Shown: positions 21,057-29,543, counted from the stretch's first letter. The stretch: DNA of 64,000 nucleotides from Kitasatospora sp. SolWspMP-SS2h (GCF_003259315.1 NZ_QLLT01000003.1:297366-361365); one strand, 5' to 3'. A program made the numbers and translations. The notes: generated by a model not told the origin, from the sequence alone.

Positions 21057-22088
21057 CTACCGGCCGGCGAGCACCGCGCCCGCGTCCGAACCCGCGCCGG
21101 CGACCGCCCCCGCACCTGCCCCCGCACCTGCCCCCGCACCCGCGACCGCCCCCGCCGCCGGGTCGCGGACCACCCGGGTGCCGGGCGCGGCCGGGCCGAA
21201 CGCCCGCAGCACCGCGTCGGGCACCCGCCCATCCAGCACCCGCACCTCGCCGACCCCGGCGCGCAGCGCCGCCAGACAGGCCGTCATCTTGGGCACCATG
21301 CCGCCCGCCAGTCCGGGCAGCATCCGGGCCAGCTCACCGGCCGTCAGCCGGCCGATCGGGCCGCCCTGCGGGGGCCAACTCCGGTACAGGCCGGGCACGT
21401 CGGTGAGCATCAGCAGCGCCCGCGCGCCGAGCGCCCCGGCCACCGCGGCGGCGGCCGTGTCGGCGTTCACGTTGTAGACGGCGCCGTCGGAGCGGTCGGC
21501 GGCGGGGGCGATCGAGGAGAGCACCGGGATGCGGCCGTCCGCGAGCAGGGCGTCCAGCAGCCCGGTGCGCACCTCGGCGACCTCGCCGACCCGGCCCAGG
21601 TCGACCGGCCGCCCGTCCGCCCGGCCCCAGCGGCGGACCGCCGCCAGGGTGCCGGCGTCCTCGCCGGTCAGGCCGACGGCGAAGGGGCCCTGCGCGTTGA
21701 GCAGGCCGACCAGTTCGCGCTGCACCCGTCCGGCCAGCACCATCCGGACCTCGTCCATCACCTCGGGCGTGGTGACCCGCAGCCCGCCCGCGAACGGCGC
21801 GCTCACGCCGATCCGGCTCAGGTGCGCGTCAATCTGCGGGCCGCCGCCGTGCACCACCACCGGGCGCAGTCCGGCGTACCGCAGCAGCACCACGGAGCGG
21901 GCGAAGGACGCCTTCAACTCCCGGTCCACCATGGCGTTCCCGCCGAACTTCAGCACCACGGTCGCGCCCCGGTGGGCCCGCAGGCCGGCCAGGCAGGACA
22001 GCAGGTCGGGGCTCGGCTCCGGGCCCCGTCCGGACCTCGGTCCCGAGTCCTTCCCCGAGTCCGACGACTCCGCGCACAGTCCGGCCAC
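21057..22088 (-). CDS. argB: Acetylglutamate kinase paralogue linked to the siderophore locus
   Basis: 343 residues, longer than the usual ~300. Family motifs in order: LKFGGNAMVD near 48, VVVHGGGPQIDAHL near 76, a TPEVMDEVRMVL block, NVNADTAAAAVAGAL near 205, and GGMVPKM near 265. It phosphorylates N-acetylglutamate, the committed and usually arginine-inhibited step towards ornithine. It stands alone here, away from the other arg genes, with its own iron box and next to an ornithine-hydroxylating operon. I infer that it boosts ornithine supply when iron is scarce. The GTG at 22088 has a good GGGAGG site. The last ~30 residues are an Ala-Gly run encoded by 12-bp tandem repeats, probably dispensable. 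The primary argB of the genome cannot be excluded without the rest of the sequence. Confidence 0.88.
   Translation of the reverse strand: MAGLCAESSDSGKDSGPRSGRGPEPSPDLLSCLAGLRAHRGATVVLKFGGNAMVDRELKASFARSVVLLRYAGLRPVVVHGGGPQIDAHLSRIGVSAPFAGGLRVTTPEVMDEVRMVLAGRVQRELVGLLNAQGPFAVGLTGEDAGTLAAVRRWGRADGRPVDLGRVGEVAEVRTGLLDALLADGRIPVLSSIAPAADRSDGAVYNVNADTAAAAVAGALGARALLMLTDVPGLYRSWPPQGGPIGRLTAGELARMLPGLAGGMVPKMTACLAALRAGVGEVRVLDGRVPDAVLRAFGPAAPGTRVVRDPAAGAVAGAGAGAGAGAGAVAGAGSDAGAVLAGR
21109..21144. repeat. 12-bp tandem repeats in the 3' end of the acetylglutamate kinase gene
   Basis: Three units of cccgcacctgcc, the last one diverged, encode part of the Ala-Gly tail. In-frame unit length means slippage would change tail length without breaking the reading frame. 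Confidence 0.75.
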
Positions 22089-22125
22089 CGCTCGCCTCCC
22101 ACGCTCCTAGCGCCACCCCGGTCAG

Positions 22126-22144
22126 TTAGGCAAGGGTTACCTTA
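22126..22144 (-). promoter_or_regulatory. Putative DmdR/IdeR iron box upstream of the acetylglutamate kinase paralogue
   Basis: TTAGGCAAGGGTTACCTTA agrees with the DtxR-family consensus at about 14-15 of 19 positions, weaker than the box at 20972 but with both half sites recognisable. It lies 38 bp upstream of the GTG start, where a bound repressor would block the promoter. Confidence 0.7.
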
Positions 22145-22199
22145 CATGTCGTCCGGACCGCTGCCCAGCACGCCCCGGCGAGGCACCCGTCACGCCCGA

Positions 22200-22211
22200 G
22201 AGAGCGCTCTC
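22200..22211. promoter_or_regulatory. LacI-family operator GAGAGCGCTCTC, distal copy
   Basis: Perfect 12-bp palindrome of the class bound by sugar-responsive LacI-family repressors (the CebR box is TGGGAGCGCTCCCA). An identical copy lies 162 bp downstream, close to the glucanase start codon. A two-operator loop is plausible. Confidence 0.7.
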
Positions 22212-22361
22212 ACGGGTCTCCGTCCGGCCAACCGACGTCAGCCTCCAAGTCCTGAACGCCAGTTACCGCCGAAGTTCGGGAAAATCGGCCGTTCTTTGAC
22301 GTTGCCATGCCGATATCCCGTCCGTACGATTCAGGCCAACCGGCGGAGGCGCCCCGCCGCA

Positions 22362-22373
22362 GAGAGCGCTCTC
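22362..22373. promoter_or_regulatory. LacI-family operator GAGAGCGCTCTC, proximal copy
   Basis: Identical to the distal copy and centred about 23 bp upstream of the GH16 ATG, just before the AAAGGA ribosome site. Binding here would block transcription of the glucanase gene. The likely inducer is a beta-glucan oligosaccharide. Confidence 0.75.
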
Positions 22374-22390
22374 AGACAAAGGATTCCTCC

Positions 22391-23680
22391 ATGGCTGCTG
22401 CCACCCGCACGCGCCGTTGGTCCCTCGGCGGATTCGTGCTCCTCGTCGCCACCACCCTGGTGGCCGCCGCACCGTTCGGCACCTCCCCCACCGGTGCCAC
22501 CCGGGCCGCCGCCGTCGCCCCGGCCGCCGCCCCGGTGGCCGCCGGCAGCTGGGGCGACGACTTCGACGGACCGGCCGGCTCGGCCGTCGACCCCGCCAAG
22601 TGGACGCTGGAGACCGGCGGTTCGGGCAACGGCAACCACGAGCTGCAGTACTACACGGCGGGCGCCGCGAACGCCGCGCTGGACGGCCAGGGCCACCTGG
22701 TGATCACCGCCAAGCGCAACTCCGACCCGGGCCTGTCCTGTTGGTACGGCACCTGCCAGTACACCTCGGCCCGGCTGAACACCGCCCGCACCTTCACCCA
22801 GGCGTACGGGCACTTCGAGTCCCGGATCAAGATCCCGCGCGGGCAGGGCATCTGGCCCGCCTTCTGGATGCTCGGCAACGACCTCTCCACCGCGGGCTGG
22901 CCCACCAGCGGCGAGCTCGACATCATGGAGAACATCGGCCGCGAACCGGGCACCGTGCACGGCACCATCCACGGCCCCGGCTACTCCGGCGCGGGCGGCA
23001 TCGGCGCCCCGTACAGCCTGCCCGGCGGCCAGTCCTTCGCCGACGCCTTCCACACCTTCGCCGTCGACTGGAGCCCCACCGCCATCACCTGGTCCGTGGA
23101 CGGCACCGCCTACCAGACCCGCACCCCCGCCGACCTGGGCGGCAACCGCTGGGTCTTCGACCACCCGTTCTTCGTGATCCTCAACCTCGCGGTCGGCGGC
23201 GACTGGCCCGGCAACCCCGACGGCTCCTCCACCTACCCGCAGACCATGACCGTCGACTACGTGCACACCACCACCTGGGGCGGCAGCACCGGCGGCACCT
23301 CCACCGGCCGGATCACCGGCCCCGGCGGCATGTGCGTGGACGTCGCGGGCGGCTCCAGCGCCGACAGCACCCCGATCCAGCTGCACAACTGCACCGGCGC
23401 CGCCGCCCAGCAGTGGACCGTGGGCAGCGACGGCACCGTCCGCGCCCTCGGCAAGTGCCTGGACGTCGCCGCCGCCTCCCACAACGACGGCGCGGCGATC
23501 CAGCTCTACACCTGCAACGGCACCAGCGCCCAGCAGTGGACGCACCGCTCCGGCAACGACTTCCTCAACCCCGGCTCCGGCAAGTGCCTGGACTCCCCGA
23601 ACGGCTCCGCCGCCGACGGCACCCGGCTCCAGCTGTGGACCTGCAACGGCACCGCCGCGCAGAAGTGGACGCTCGGCTGA
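22391..23680 (+). CDS. Secreted GH16 endo-beta-1,3-glucanase with a ricin-type CBM13
   Basis: 429 residues. A twin-basic start (RTRRW), a hydrophobic core and an Ala-rich cleavage region form a secretion signal of about 50 residues. The GH16 domain (about 50-300) has the active-site motif GELDIMENIG near 180, where the two Glu residues are nucleophile and acid/base, and the MLGND and FDHPFFVILNLAVGG segments typical of laminarinases. A short Gly/Ser/Thr linker leads to a beta-trefoil CBM13 (about 310-429) with QQW-type repeats and paired cysteines. It should cut beta-1,3-glucans such as laminarin or fungal wall glucan outside the cell. The ATG at 22391 follows AAAGGA. Two identical LacI-type operators lie upstream. 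The next gene is a second beta-1,3-glucanase. Confidence 0.95.
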   Translation: MAAATRTRRWSLGGFVLLVATTLVAAAPFGTSPTGATRAAAVAPAAAPVAAGSWGDDFDGPAGSAVDPAKWTLETGGSGNGNHELQYYTAGAANAALDGQGHLVITAKRNSDPGLSCWYGTCQYTSARLNTARTFTQAYGHFESRIKIPRGQGIWPAFWMLGNDLSTAGWPTSGELDIMENIGREPGTVHGTIHGPGYSGAGGIGAPYSLPGGQSFADAFHTFAVDWSPTAITWSVDGTAYQTRTPADLGGNRWVFDHPFFVILNLAVGGDWPGNPDGSSTYPQTMTVDYVHTTTWGGSTGGTSTGRITGPGGMCVDVAGGSSADSTPIQLHNCTGAAAQQWTVGSDGTVRALGKCLDVAAASHNDGAAIQLYTCNGTSAQQWTHRSGNDFLNPGSGKCLDSPNGSAADGTRLQLWTCNGTAAQKWTLG

Positions 23681-23714
23681 CGCCCGGTCAGCCCTGACCC
23701 GGCCCACCCGCCGG

Positions 23715-23762
23715 CACCCCGGCACCCCGACACCCCGACACCCCGACACTCCGACACTCCGA
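23715..23762. repeat. Six 8-bp tandem repeats between the two glucanase genes
   Basis: Units of caccccgR followed by cactccga, head to tail, in the gap between the GH16 and GH64 genes. No coding or regulatory role is apparent. Confidence 0.85.
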
Positions 23763-23918
23763 CCACGGGCCGTCCCCCACCGGCCCCTTCCCCGCGCGGC
23801 CGGCCGCGTCCGGCACCTACCGCCGGCCGGCCGCGCCCCTCACCGCACCTCCGCACCGCACCGCACCACCCACGCGTCCCTTCCTCCCCTCCCCCGCCCG
23901 AGAGGACTCCCCCACGCC

Positions 23919-25592
23919 ATGACGCACCGCCCCCCGGCGAAGCTCTCCCGCCGCTCCCTGCTGGCCGCCGCCACCCTCGCCCTGCCCGCCGGCTACCTGG
24001 CGTTCGGCGGCGGCGAGGCCCAGGCGCAGACCCCGGCGACCCTGGCGCTCGACCTCGCCAACACCACCGGCAACAACACCGTCTACGCCTACGTGGTCGG
24101 CCGCGACCCGGCGGCCGGCGGCGGCTGGGCCTTCCTCCAGTCCAACGGCTCCAGCCTGTACCACCCGCCGAACCCGGCCAACGACCAGACCCCGCTGGGC
24201 GTGGACTGCGCGATCGCGCTGAACGCCTCGGGGGCCGCGCCGCGCCGGGTGACGCTGCCGCACCTGGACAGCGGACGGATCTACTTCTCGGTCGGCGCCA
24301 AGCTGACCTTCCTGATGAACCGCGGCGGCGGCCTGGCCCTGCCCTCGGTGGTCAACCCGAGCGACCCGAACATCGACGTCCGGCACGACTTCTGCGAATT
24401 CACCTTCAACAACGACCAGTTGTTCGGCAACATCACCTTCGTCGACATGGTCTGCCTGCCGATCGCCTTCCAGCTGGAGGTCTCCGGCGGCGCCACCCAG
24501 ACGGTGCGCGGCCTGCCCTCCGACGGCCTGGCCCGGGTGGCGTCCGCGCTGCGCGCCCAGTCCTCGGCCGACGGCTCGGACTGGAGCAAGCTGGTCGTCA
24601 ACCGCAGCGGCGGCGACCTGCGGGTGCTCGCCCCGAACCTGGCGATCCGCGGCAACAGCTCCCTGTTCAGCGGGTACTTCGAGCCCTACGTCGACCAGGT
24701 GTGGAGCAAGTACGCGAGCACCGACCTGCGGATCGACACCCAGTACACCTGGGGCGCGTTCACCGGCCGGGTCAGCGGCAACACGCTCACCTTCCCCGGC
24801 GCCGGGTCCTTCGCCAAGCCGTCCACGCTGGCGATCTTCTCCTGCAGCGACGCGCCGTTCACCACCGGCAACGACCTGATGGGCAACCTGAGCGCCCGGC
24901 TGGCCGCCGCGTTCAACCGCACCACGCTGCTCAGCAACCCCAACCAGCCCACCGGTGAGAACCCGGCCGCGTTCTACACCCAGGCCCGCACCAACCACTA
25001 CGCCCGGATCCTGCACTCCACCACGCCCGACGGCCTCGGCTACGCCTTCCCGTACGACGACGTCCACCCGGCGGGCGTCGACTTCGAGGGCAAGGTGCAG
25101 TCCGGCGCGCCCACCCGCTGGGTGATCACCGTCGGCGGCCTGGCGGGCGGCGGTGGCGGCAGCACCACCCCGCCGCCGAGCGGGGGCGGCAGCGCGTTCG
25201 GCACCGTGCAGGCCGAGTCGTACACCGCGCAGTCCGGTGCCCAGACCGAGACGTGCTCCGACACCGGCGGCGGCACGGACGTCGGCTGGCTGGCCAACGG
25301 CGACTGGCTGCGCTACTCGCTGGACTTCGGCTCCGCCGGCGCCACCCGGATCGACGCCCGGGTGGCCTCCGGCGCGGCGGCCGGCGTCAGCGGCCTGGTC
25401 CAGGTCCGCCTGGGCAGCCCCACCGCGACCCCGGTCGGCAGCTTCGCCGTCGGCAACACCGGCGGCTGGCAGACCTGGACGACCGTCCCGGCCGACCTGA
25501 GCCGGATCACCGGGTCGCAGACGGTCTACCTGACCTTCAGCAGCGGCCAGCCCGCCGACTTCGTCAACCTCAACTGGTTCAAGTTCTCCTGA
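23919..25592 (+). CDS. Secreted GH64 beta-1,3-glucanase with a C-terminal CBM6
   Basis: 557 residues. The N-terminus SRRSLLAAATLAL is a Tat-type signal, cleaved near AQAQ (about residue 39). The GH64 domain (about 40-405) has the thaumatin-like fold segments LPHLDSGRIYFSVGAKLTF and VRHDFCEFTFNN. In laminaripentaose-producing enzymes of this family a Glu and an Asp are catalytic; the Glu of CEFTF and the Asp of FVDMV are the candidates. A Gly/Pro linker leads to a CBM6 (about 425-557) with AESY, GWLANGDWLRY and NLNWFKF. It should release laminaripentaose from beta-1,3-glucan and complement the GH16 enzyme upstream. The ATG at 23919 follows AGAGGA. A bidirectional terminator lies just downstream. 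Confidence 0.94.
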   Translation: MTHRPPAKLSRRSLLAAATLALPAGYLAFGGGEAQAQTPATLALDLANTTGNNTVYAYVVGRDPAAGGGWAFLQSNGSSLYHPPNPANDQTPLGVDCAIALNASGAAPRRVTLPHLDSGRIYFSVGAKLTFLMNRGGGLALPSVVNPSDPNIDVRHDFCEFTFNNDQLFGNITFVDMVCLPIAFQLEVSGGATQTVRGLPSDGLARVASALRAQSSADGSDWSKLVVNRSGGDLRVLAPNLAIRGNSSLFSGYFEPYVDQVWSKYASTDLRIDTQYTWGAFTGRVSGNTLTFPGAGSFAKPSTLAIFSCSDAPFTTGNDLMGNLSARLAAAFNRTTLLSNPNQPTGENPAAFYTQARTNHYARILHSTTPDGLGYAFPYDDVHPAGVDFEGKVQSGAPTRWVITVGGLAGGGGGSTTPPPSGGGSAFGTVQAESYTAQSGAQTETCSDTGGGTDVGWLANGDWLRYSLDFGSAGATRIDARVASGAAAGVSGLVQVRLGSPTATPVGSFAVGNTGGWQTWTTVPADLSRITGSQTVYLTFSSGQPADFVNLNWFKFS

Positions 25593-25603
25593 CCCCCGGA
25601 GCG

Positions 25604-25650
25604 GCGCGGTGCGGGGACGGCCCGTCTCGGAGGCCGTCCCCGCACCGCGC
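25604..25650. terminator. Bidirectional terminator between the GH64 gene and the MFS gene
   Basis: Perfect 19-bp stem with a 9-nt loop (cgtctcgga), set between two convergent genes. It can serve both strands. Confidence 0.88.
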
Positions 25651-25671
25651 TCGTACGCCGCCGCCCCGGCG

Positions 25672-27171
25672 TCAGGTGCCGGCGTCGGCCCGTTCGACCT
25701 GGCTGAGCGGCGCGGCCAGCGACTCCAGGCTGCGGCGTTCGGCCCGGACGCCGAGGAACGCCTCGACCAGGCCCGCGGCCACCATCAGCGCCGCGCCGAT
25801 GCAGAACGCCAGCGTCGCGTCGCCGACCTCGCCGCTGCTGACCAGGCCGTTGAAGAGCAGCGGGCCGGAGATACCGCCCGCCGCCGTACCGACCGCGTAG
25901 AAGAAGGCGATGCACAGCGCCCGGGTCTCCAGCGGGAAGATCTCGCTGACCGTCAGGTAGGCGGCGCTCGCCCCGGCGGAGGCGAAGAACAGCACGACCG
26001 TCCAGCAGGCCGTCATGGTGGTGGCGCTCAGCGAGCCGTGGTCGAACAGCCAGGCGGTGCCGAACAGCAGCACGCCCGAGCCGATGTAGCTGCCCGCGAT
26101 CATCGGTTTGCGGCCGACCGAGTCGAAAAAGTGGCCGAGCAGCACCGGCCCGAGGAAGTTGCCGACCGCGATCACCGCGAAGTAGTAGCCGGTCCGGCCC
26201 GCCGGGACGTCGAAGAACTGGGTGAGGATCGCCGCGTACCCGAAGGTGATCGAGTTGTAGAGGAAGGACTGTCCGATGAACAGCGACAGGCCCAGGACGG
26301 TGCGGCGCGGGTAGGTGGAGACCAGGGTCCGGGCGATGGTGACGAAGCCGATCGGGCCGCGCTCGCGGATCGTGATCGGCGGCTCGTCCACCGGTGGCAG
26401 CGGCTTGCCGGTCTCGCGCTCGACGATCTCCTCGGCCTCGGCGACGATCCGTTCCGCCTCCTCGCCCTGCCCGTGCGTGAACAGCCAGCGCGGGCTCTCC
26501 GGGACGTGCCGGCGCACCAGCAGGATGACCAGGCCGAGCACCACGCCGATGCCGAACGCCAGCCGCCAGCCGACGTCGGTGGCGAACAGCGAGGTGTTCA
26601 GCAGCAGGATGGAGGCGAACGCGCCGAGCGCGGCGCCGATCCAGAAGCTGCCGTTGACGATCAGGTCGATCCGGCCGCGCACCCGGGCCGGGATCAGTTC
26701 GTCGATCGCCGAGTTGATGGCGGCGTACTCGCCGCCGATGCCGAAGCCGGTGAAGAACCGGCAGAGGAAGAAGAACCAGGGCGTCCAGGACAGCGCGGTG
26801 ATGCCGGTCGCGACCAGGTAGACGGCCAGGGTGAGCATGAACAGCTTCTTCCGGCCCAGCCGGTCGGTCAGCCAGCCGAAGAACAGCGCCCCGGTGCAGG
26901 CGCCCGCCACGTAGATCGCGGCGGCGACGGTGGTGACCTGGGCGCTGCTGATCGCGATGCCGCTGCCCGGCTCGGCCAGCCGGGCGGCCAGGTTGCCGAC
27001 CACGGTGACTTCCAGGCCGTCCAGGATCCAGACGGTGCCCAGGCCGATCAGGATGCGCCAGTGCCAGGGTGACCAGGGGAGCCGGTCCAACCGGCCCGGG
27101 ACGTCGGTCTCGACGGCTGCCGGGCCGTCCCCGGCGGCGGAAGCGGCGGTGCGGCGGTGCGGTGCGGACAT
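25672..27171 (-). CDS. MFS transporter, sugar-porter type
   Basis: 499 residues and about 12 hydrophobic spans. Family marks: an acidic residue in the first helix (WILDGLEVTVVGN), the loop motif GWLTDRLGRKKLF between helices 2 and 3, CRFFTGFGIGGEY in helix 5, PESPRWLF before the central loop, and the repeat of the loop motif in the second half (FFDSVGRKP). This pattern is that of the sugar/aromatic-acid porters. It acts in the cytoplasmic membrane, likely by proton symport; the substrate cannot be read from sequence. The ATG at 27171 has a GGAGG site about 6 bp upstream. It converges on the glucanase gene, so import of a glucan breakdown product is possible but not shown. Confidence 0.9.
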   Translation of the reverse strand: MSAPHRRTAASAAGDGPAAVETDVPGRLDRLPWSPWHWRILIGLGTVWILDGLEVTVVGNLAARLAEPGSGIAISSAQVTTVAAAIYVAGACTGALFFGWLTDRLGRKKLFMLTLAVYLVATGITALSWTPWFFFLCRFFTGFGIGGEYAAINSAIDELIPARVRGRIDLIVNGSFWIGAALGAFASILLLNTSLFATDVGWRLAFGIGVVLGLVILLVRRHVPESPRWLFTHGQGEEAERIVAEAEEIVERETGKPLPPVDEPPITIRERGPIGFVTIARTLVSTYPRRTVLGLSLFIGQSFLYNSITFGYAAILTQFFDVPAGRTGYYFAVIAVGNFLGPVLLGHFFDSVGRKPMIAGSYIGSGVLLFGTAWLFDHGSLSATTMTACWTVVLFFASAGASAAYLTVSEIFPLETRALCIAFFYAVGTAAGGISGPLLFNGLVSSGEVGDATLAFCIGAALMVAAGLVEAFLGVRAERRSLESLAAPLSQVERADAGT

Positions 27172-27277
27172 CTTCGACCTCCGTCGTCCGGCCCTCGCCC
27201 GGTGCGTCCGGGCGGGCCGGGGGCGCGTCTGCCCTGGCCCGGCCCCCGGCACACCTCCGCGCCCGGCGCACCCCCGA

Positions 27278-28294
27278 TCAGCCCACCCGGGTTGCCCCGG
27301 CGGCGCCGATCCGCTCCAGTAGCTCCGGGACGCCGGGCTGTCGGCGGTACGGGCCGAAGGCCGGGGCCAGGCCGCGGACCAGGGCGGCGCAGCGCGGGGA
27401 GCCGATCCGGGTGGCCAGGTCGAGGGACTCGGCGGTGGCGGCGAGGGCCTGTTCGACCTCGCCGGTGCGCAGGTGGGTGCGGGCCTGGTAGGCGAGGAAG
27501 ACGCCGCGGGTCTTGGCCCGGGCGGGCGGGAGCTGGGCGAGTCCCTCGGCGATCCGGGTGCGGGCGGCGGCGGGGCGGCCGAGGTCGAGCAGGCAGCCGC
27601 CGGAGTCGACGGCGAGGTCGGCGGGGCCCATCCAGGCGCACCAGGCGGGGGCCGGGTCGGGGGACGGGGTGGCGAGGGCGCGCTCGGCGGCGGCCAGGTC
27701 GTGCCGGCAGGCGGCCGGGTCGTGGCGGGCGGCGTGGGCGCGGGCCCGGCGGAGCAGCAGCAGGGCGCGGGCGGTGGGGTGGAGGGTGGCGGTGAGGGCG
27801 TAGTCGAGGCGGTCGGTGGCGGCGGCGGGCCGGCCGAGCCAGGTGGCCTGGTAGGCGGCGTCGGCGAGGATCCCGGCGGCGCGTCCGTGGTCGCCGGCGC
27901 GGTGGGCGGACTGGAGGGCGAGTTCCCACCGGCGTCCGGCGGTGGGGTGGCGGCCCCGGTCGAAGAGGTGCCAGCCGCTGGTGGTGGCGAGCGAGGCGGC
28001 CAGCCGGTGCAGCCGCCGACCGGTGGGTTCGTCGTACCGGCCGGTGGTGATCAGGGTGCGGACGGTGGCGAGCTGGGCGTCCAGCAGGCGGGCGGTCCGG
28101 CCGCGCTGCTCGGCGGGCAGGGCGGCCAGTCCGCGGCCGCCGCTCTCCAGCCAGGCGACGAACTCGGCGTCCACCCGGGTGCCGCCCAGCAGCCTCCCCA
28201 GCCGCCCGGGGTCGGCCGCCCCGCCGGGCCCGCCGGGTGCGGCCAGCGCGGCGAGCGAGACCGCGCCGAACCCCACGAAGCTGCGACGGTCCAC
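27278..28294 (-). CDS. TPR-containing protein resembling HTH-TPR regulators without the HTH
   Basis: 338 residues. The GTG at 28294 follows GGGAGG. The N-terminus VDRRSFVGFGAVSLAALAAPG looks like a Tat signal, but the same segment also occurs inside actinomycete regulators just after their HTH domain. The rest is helical, with repeated Ala/Leu/Arg pairs typical of tetratricopeptide repeats: WELALQSAHRAGDHGRAAGILADAAYQ, then LLLRRARAHAARHD, then FLAYQARTHLRTGEVEQAL. No HTH can be found in the frame upstream of the start. It may be a regulator that lost its DNA-binding part, or a protein partner in signalling. The next genes on this strand form an anti-sigma group, which suggests a signalling role. 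Function unknown. Confidence 0.75.
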   Translation of the reverse strand: MDRRSFVGFGAVSLAALAAPGGPGGAADPGRLGRLLGGTRVDAEFVAWLESGGRGLAALPAEQRGRTARLLDAQLATVRTLITTGRYDEPTGRRLHRLAASLATTSGWHLFDRGRHPTAGRRWELALQSAHRAGDHGRAAGILADAAYQATWLGRPAAATDRLDYALTATLHPTARALLLLRRARAHAARHDPAACRHDLAAAERALATPSPDPAPAWCAWMGPADLAVDSGGCLLDLGRPAAARTRIAEGLAQLPPARAKTRGVFLAYQARTHLRTGEVEQALAATAESLDLATRIGSPRCAALVRGLAPAFGPYRRQPGVPELLERIGAAGATRVG

Positions 28295-28581
28295 GGCGCC
28301 TCCCGGTACGTCTCGGCGTCCGCCCGGCCGGGGGCGTACGGGGTCCTCGCCCCGCACCCTGCTCCGACCGGGACGACGAGCGTACTGGCCGCCGACCCCG
28401 CCGGGCACCGCTCCCACCGGTATCGACCGCTCCCGACCGCTCCCGACCCGTGTCGATCGAACCTGTCCGGCCTCGGACCTGCCCGGACCTGCGCGTCCCC
28501 CGTCCCGACCCGGCCCCGGCGGGCGGGACTCGCTCCCCGCTTCCCCCGTGGCACCGCCGTGGCACCGCCGTGGCACCGCGT
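28295..28581. other. Intergenic region with nothing assignable
   Basis: 287 bp between the TPR gene and the HATPase gene, which share a strand. It contains imperfect repeats of ggtaccg/cgaccgctcccgac type and runs of ccgtggcacc, but no clear promoter, hairpin or small gene. Confidence 0.5.
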
Positions 28582-29067
28582 TCAGGGCTCCGCCGGGGGG
28601 CGGACGATCTCCAACCACACCGTCTTCCCGCCGCCTACCGCCGGTTCGCTGCCCCACGCGGCGGCCAGCCGGTCGACCACCCGCAGTCCGTGCCCGCCGG
28701 GTCGGGCGGGCTCCGCGGGCGGGCGCAGCACCGGGGGGCGGTCGTCGGCGTCCCGGACGGCGACCCGCAGCAGCGGCCCGTACCTGGTCAGCTCCAGCGC
28801 GTAGGGCCCGGCGGCGTGCTGGCAGGCGTTGGTCACCAGTTCGCTGGTCATCAGCAGGACGTCCTGGGCGGCGGCCCGGGTGCCCTCGTCCGGCGCGGCC
28901 AGCCAGCCCCAGGTCCGCAGCGCGCCGCGGGTGAACTCCCGGCTCCGGGCGACCGCCCCGGGCGCGGCGGCCAGCGGCAGGCACCGCCGCTCCGGCCCGG
29001 CCGGGACCGGCCCGGCGGGGGCGGCGGAGTAGGCCGGGTCGGCCGGGTCGGCGGGGTGCGCGGCCAT
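28582..29067 (-). CDS. ATP-binding anti-sigma-type kinase (HATPase_c)
   Basis: 161 residues, RsbW/SpoIIAB-like histidine-kinase-type ATPase domain of the compact actinomycete type. The N-box is in LLMTSELVTNACQHA (about 75-89), the G1 region in VRDADDRPPVL, and the G2 region in GGHGLRVVDRLAAAWG (about 125). Such proteins bind a sigma factor or phosphorylate a STAS antagonist on serine. The start ATG at 29067 shares a base with the stop of the STAS gene (TGATG); a GTG three bases earlier gives a GTGA overlap. Both mean translational coupling, so the two proteins should be made in matched amounts. A SigB-type sigma factor gene follows upstream on the same strand, its likely target or that of a homologue. 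Confidence 0.9.
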   Translation of the reverse strand: MAAHPADPADPAYSAAPAGPVPAGPERRCLPLAAAPGAVARSREFTRGALRTWGWLAAPDEGTRAAAQDVLLMTSELVTNACQHAAGPYALELTRYGPLLRVAVRDADDRPPVLRPPAEPARPGGHGLRVVDRLAAAWGSEPAVGGGKTVWLEIVRPPAEP

Positions 29068-29543
29068 CACGGGGCCCCGGACGGGTCGTCCGCGCCGGAC
29101 TTGCCGGGCTCCGCCGGTCCACCCAGGTCCGCCGGTCCACTCAGGTCCGCCGGTTCACCCAGGTCCGCCGCGAGCGCGTCCTCGACGGTGGGGTGGACGG
29201 CCAGCACCTCGTCCGCGCCGGTGATCTCCAGTAGGCGGCCGACCATCCGCCCGGGCGCGGCCAGCAGCAGCGGCAGGCCGGTCCGCCGGGCGGCGACGTG
29301 GGCGCGCAGCAGCAGGTTGAGGCCGGTGGAGTCGCAGAACTCGAGGCCGCCGCAGTCCACCACCACCCGTCCGGGCCGGTCGTCGACCGCCTGTTCCAGC
29401 GCGTCCAGGAGGGGTTCGACACTGTCGTGGTCGAGTTCGCCCTCGGGCCGCACCACCAGCGCGCCGGGCGGGTGGCGCAGCACGACGGTGAGCGGGGTGA
29501 CGGTGAGCGGGACACCGGGGCCCGGGCCGGGCTGTGCGTCCAC
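29067..29543 (-). CDS. STAS-domain anti-sigma factor antagonist
   Basis: 158 residues, RsbV/SpoIIAA-like. The STAS core spans about 15-115: LVVRPEGELDHDSVEPLLDALEQ, then VVVDCGGLEFCDSTGLNLLL, where the Ser of CDSTG is the phosphorylated residue in the family, then LLLAAPGRMVGRLLEITG. The C-terminal 40 residues are a Pro/Gly/Asp-rich extension with short internal repeats. The unphosphorylated form should bind the kinase and free the sigma factor. The GTG at 29543 has an excellent AGGAGGTG site. Overlaps and is coupled to the kinase gene. Confidence 0.93.
   Translation of the reverse strand: MDAQPGPGPGVPLTVTPLTVVLRHPPGALVVRPEGELDHDSVEPLLDALEQAVDDRPGRVVVDCGGLEFCDSTGLNLLLRAHVAARRTGLPLLLAAPGRMVGRLLEITGADEVLAVHPTVEDALAADLGEPADLSGPADLGGPAEPGKSGADDPSGAP

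Larger units (their letters stand above)
22089..22390. other. Divergent intergenic region with an iron box and two LacI-type operators
   Basis: 302 bp between the leftward kinase gene and the rightward GH16 gene. It holds the iron box near the kinase (22126-22144) and two copies of GAGAGCGCTCTC on the GH16 side (22200-22211, 22362-22373). No open frame that I can support. Confidence 0.8.

Noticed and set aside
27278..29140. A 620-codon frame that would fuse the TPR protein with upstream sequence.
   Set aside because: The extension overlaps the HATPase gene in another frame and is Arg/Pro/Gly-rich; a GTG at 28294 with a strong ribosome site fits better.
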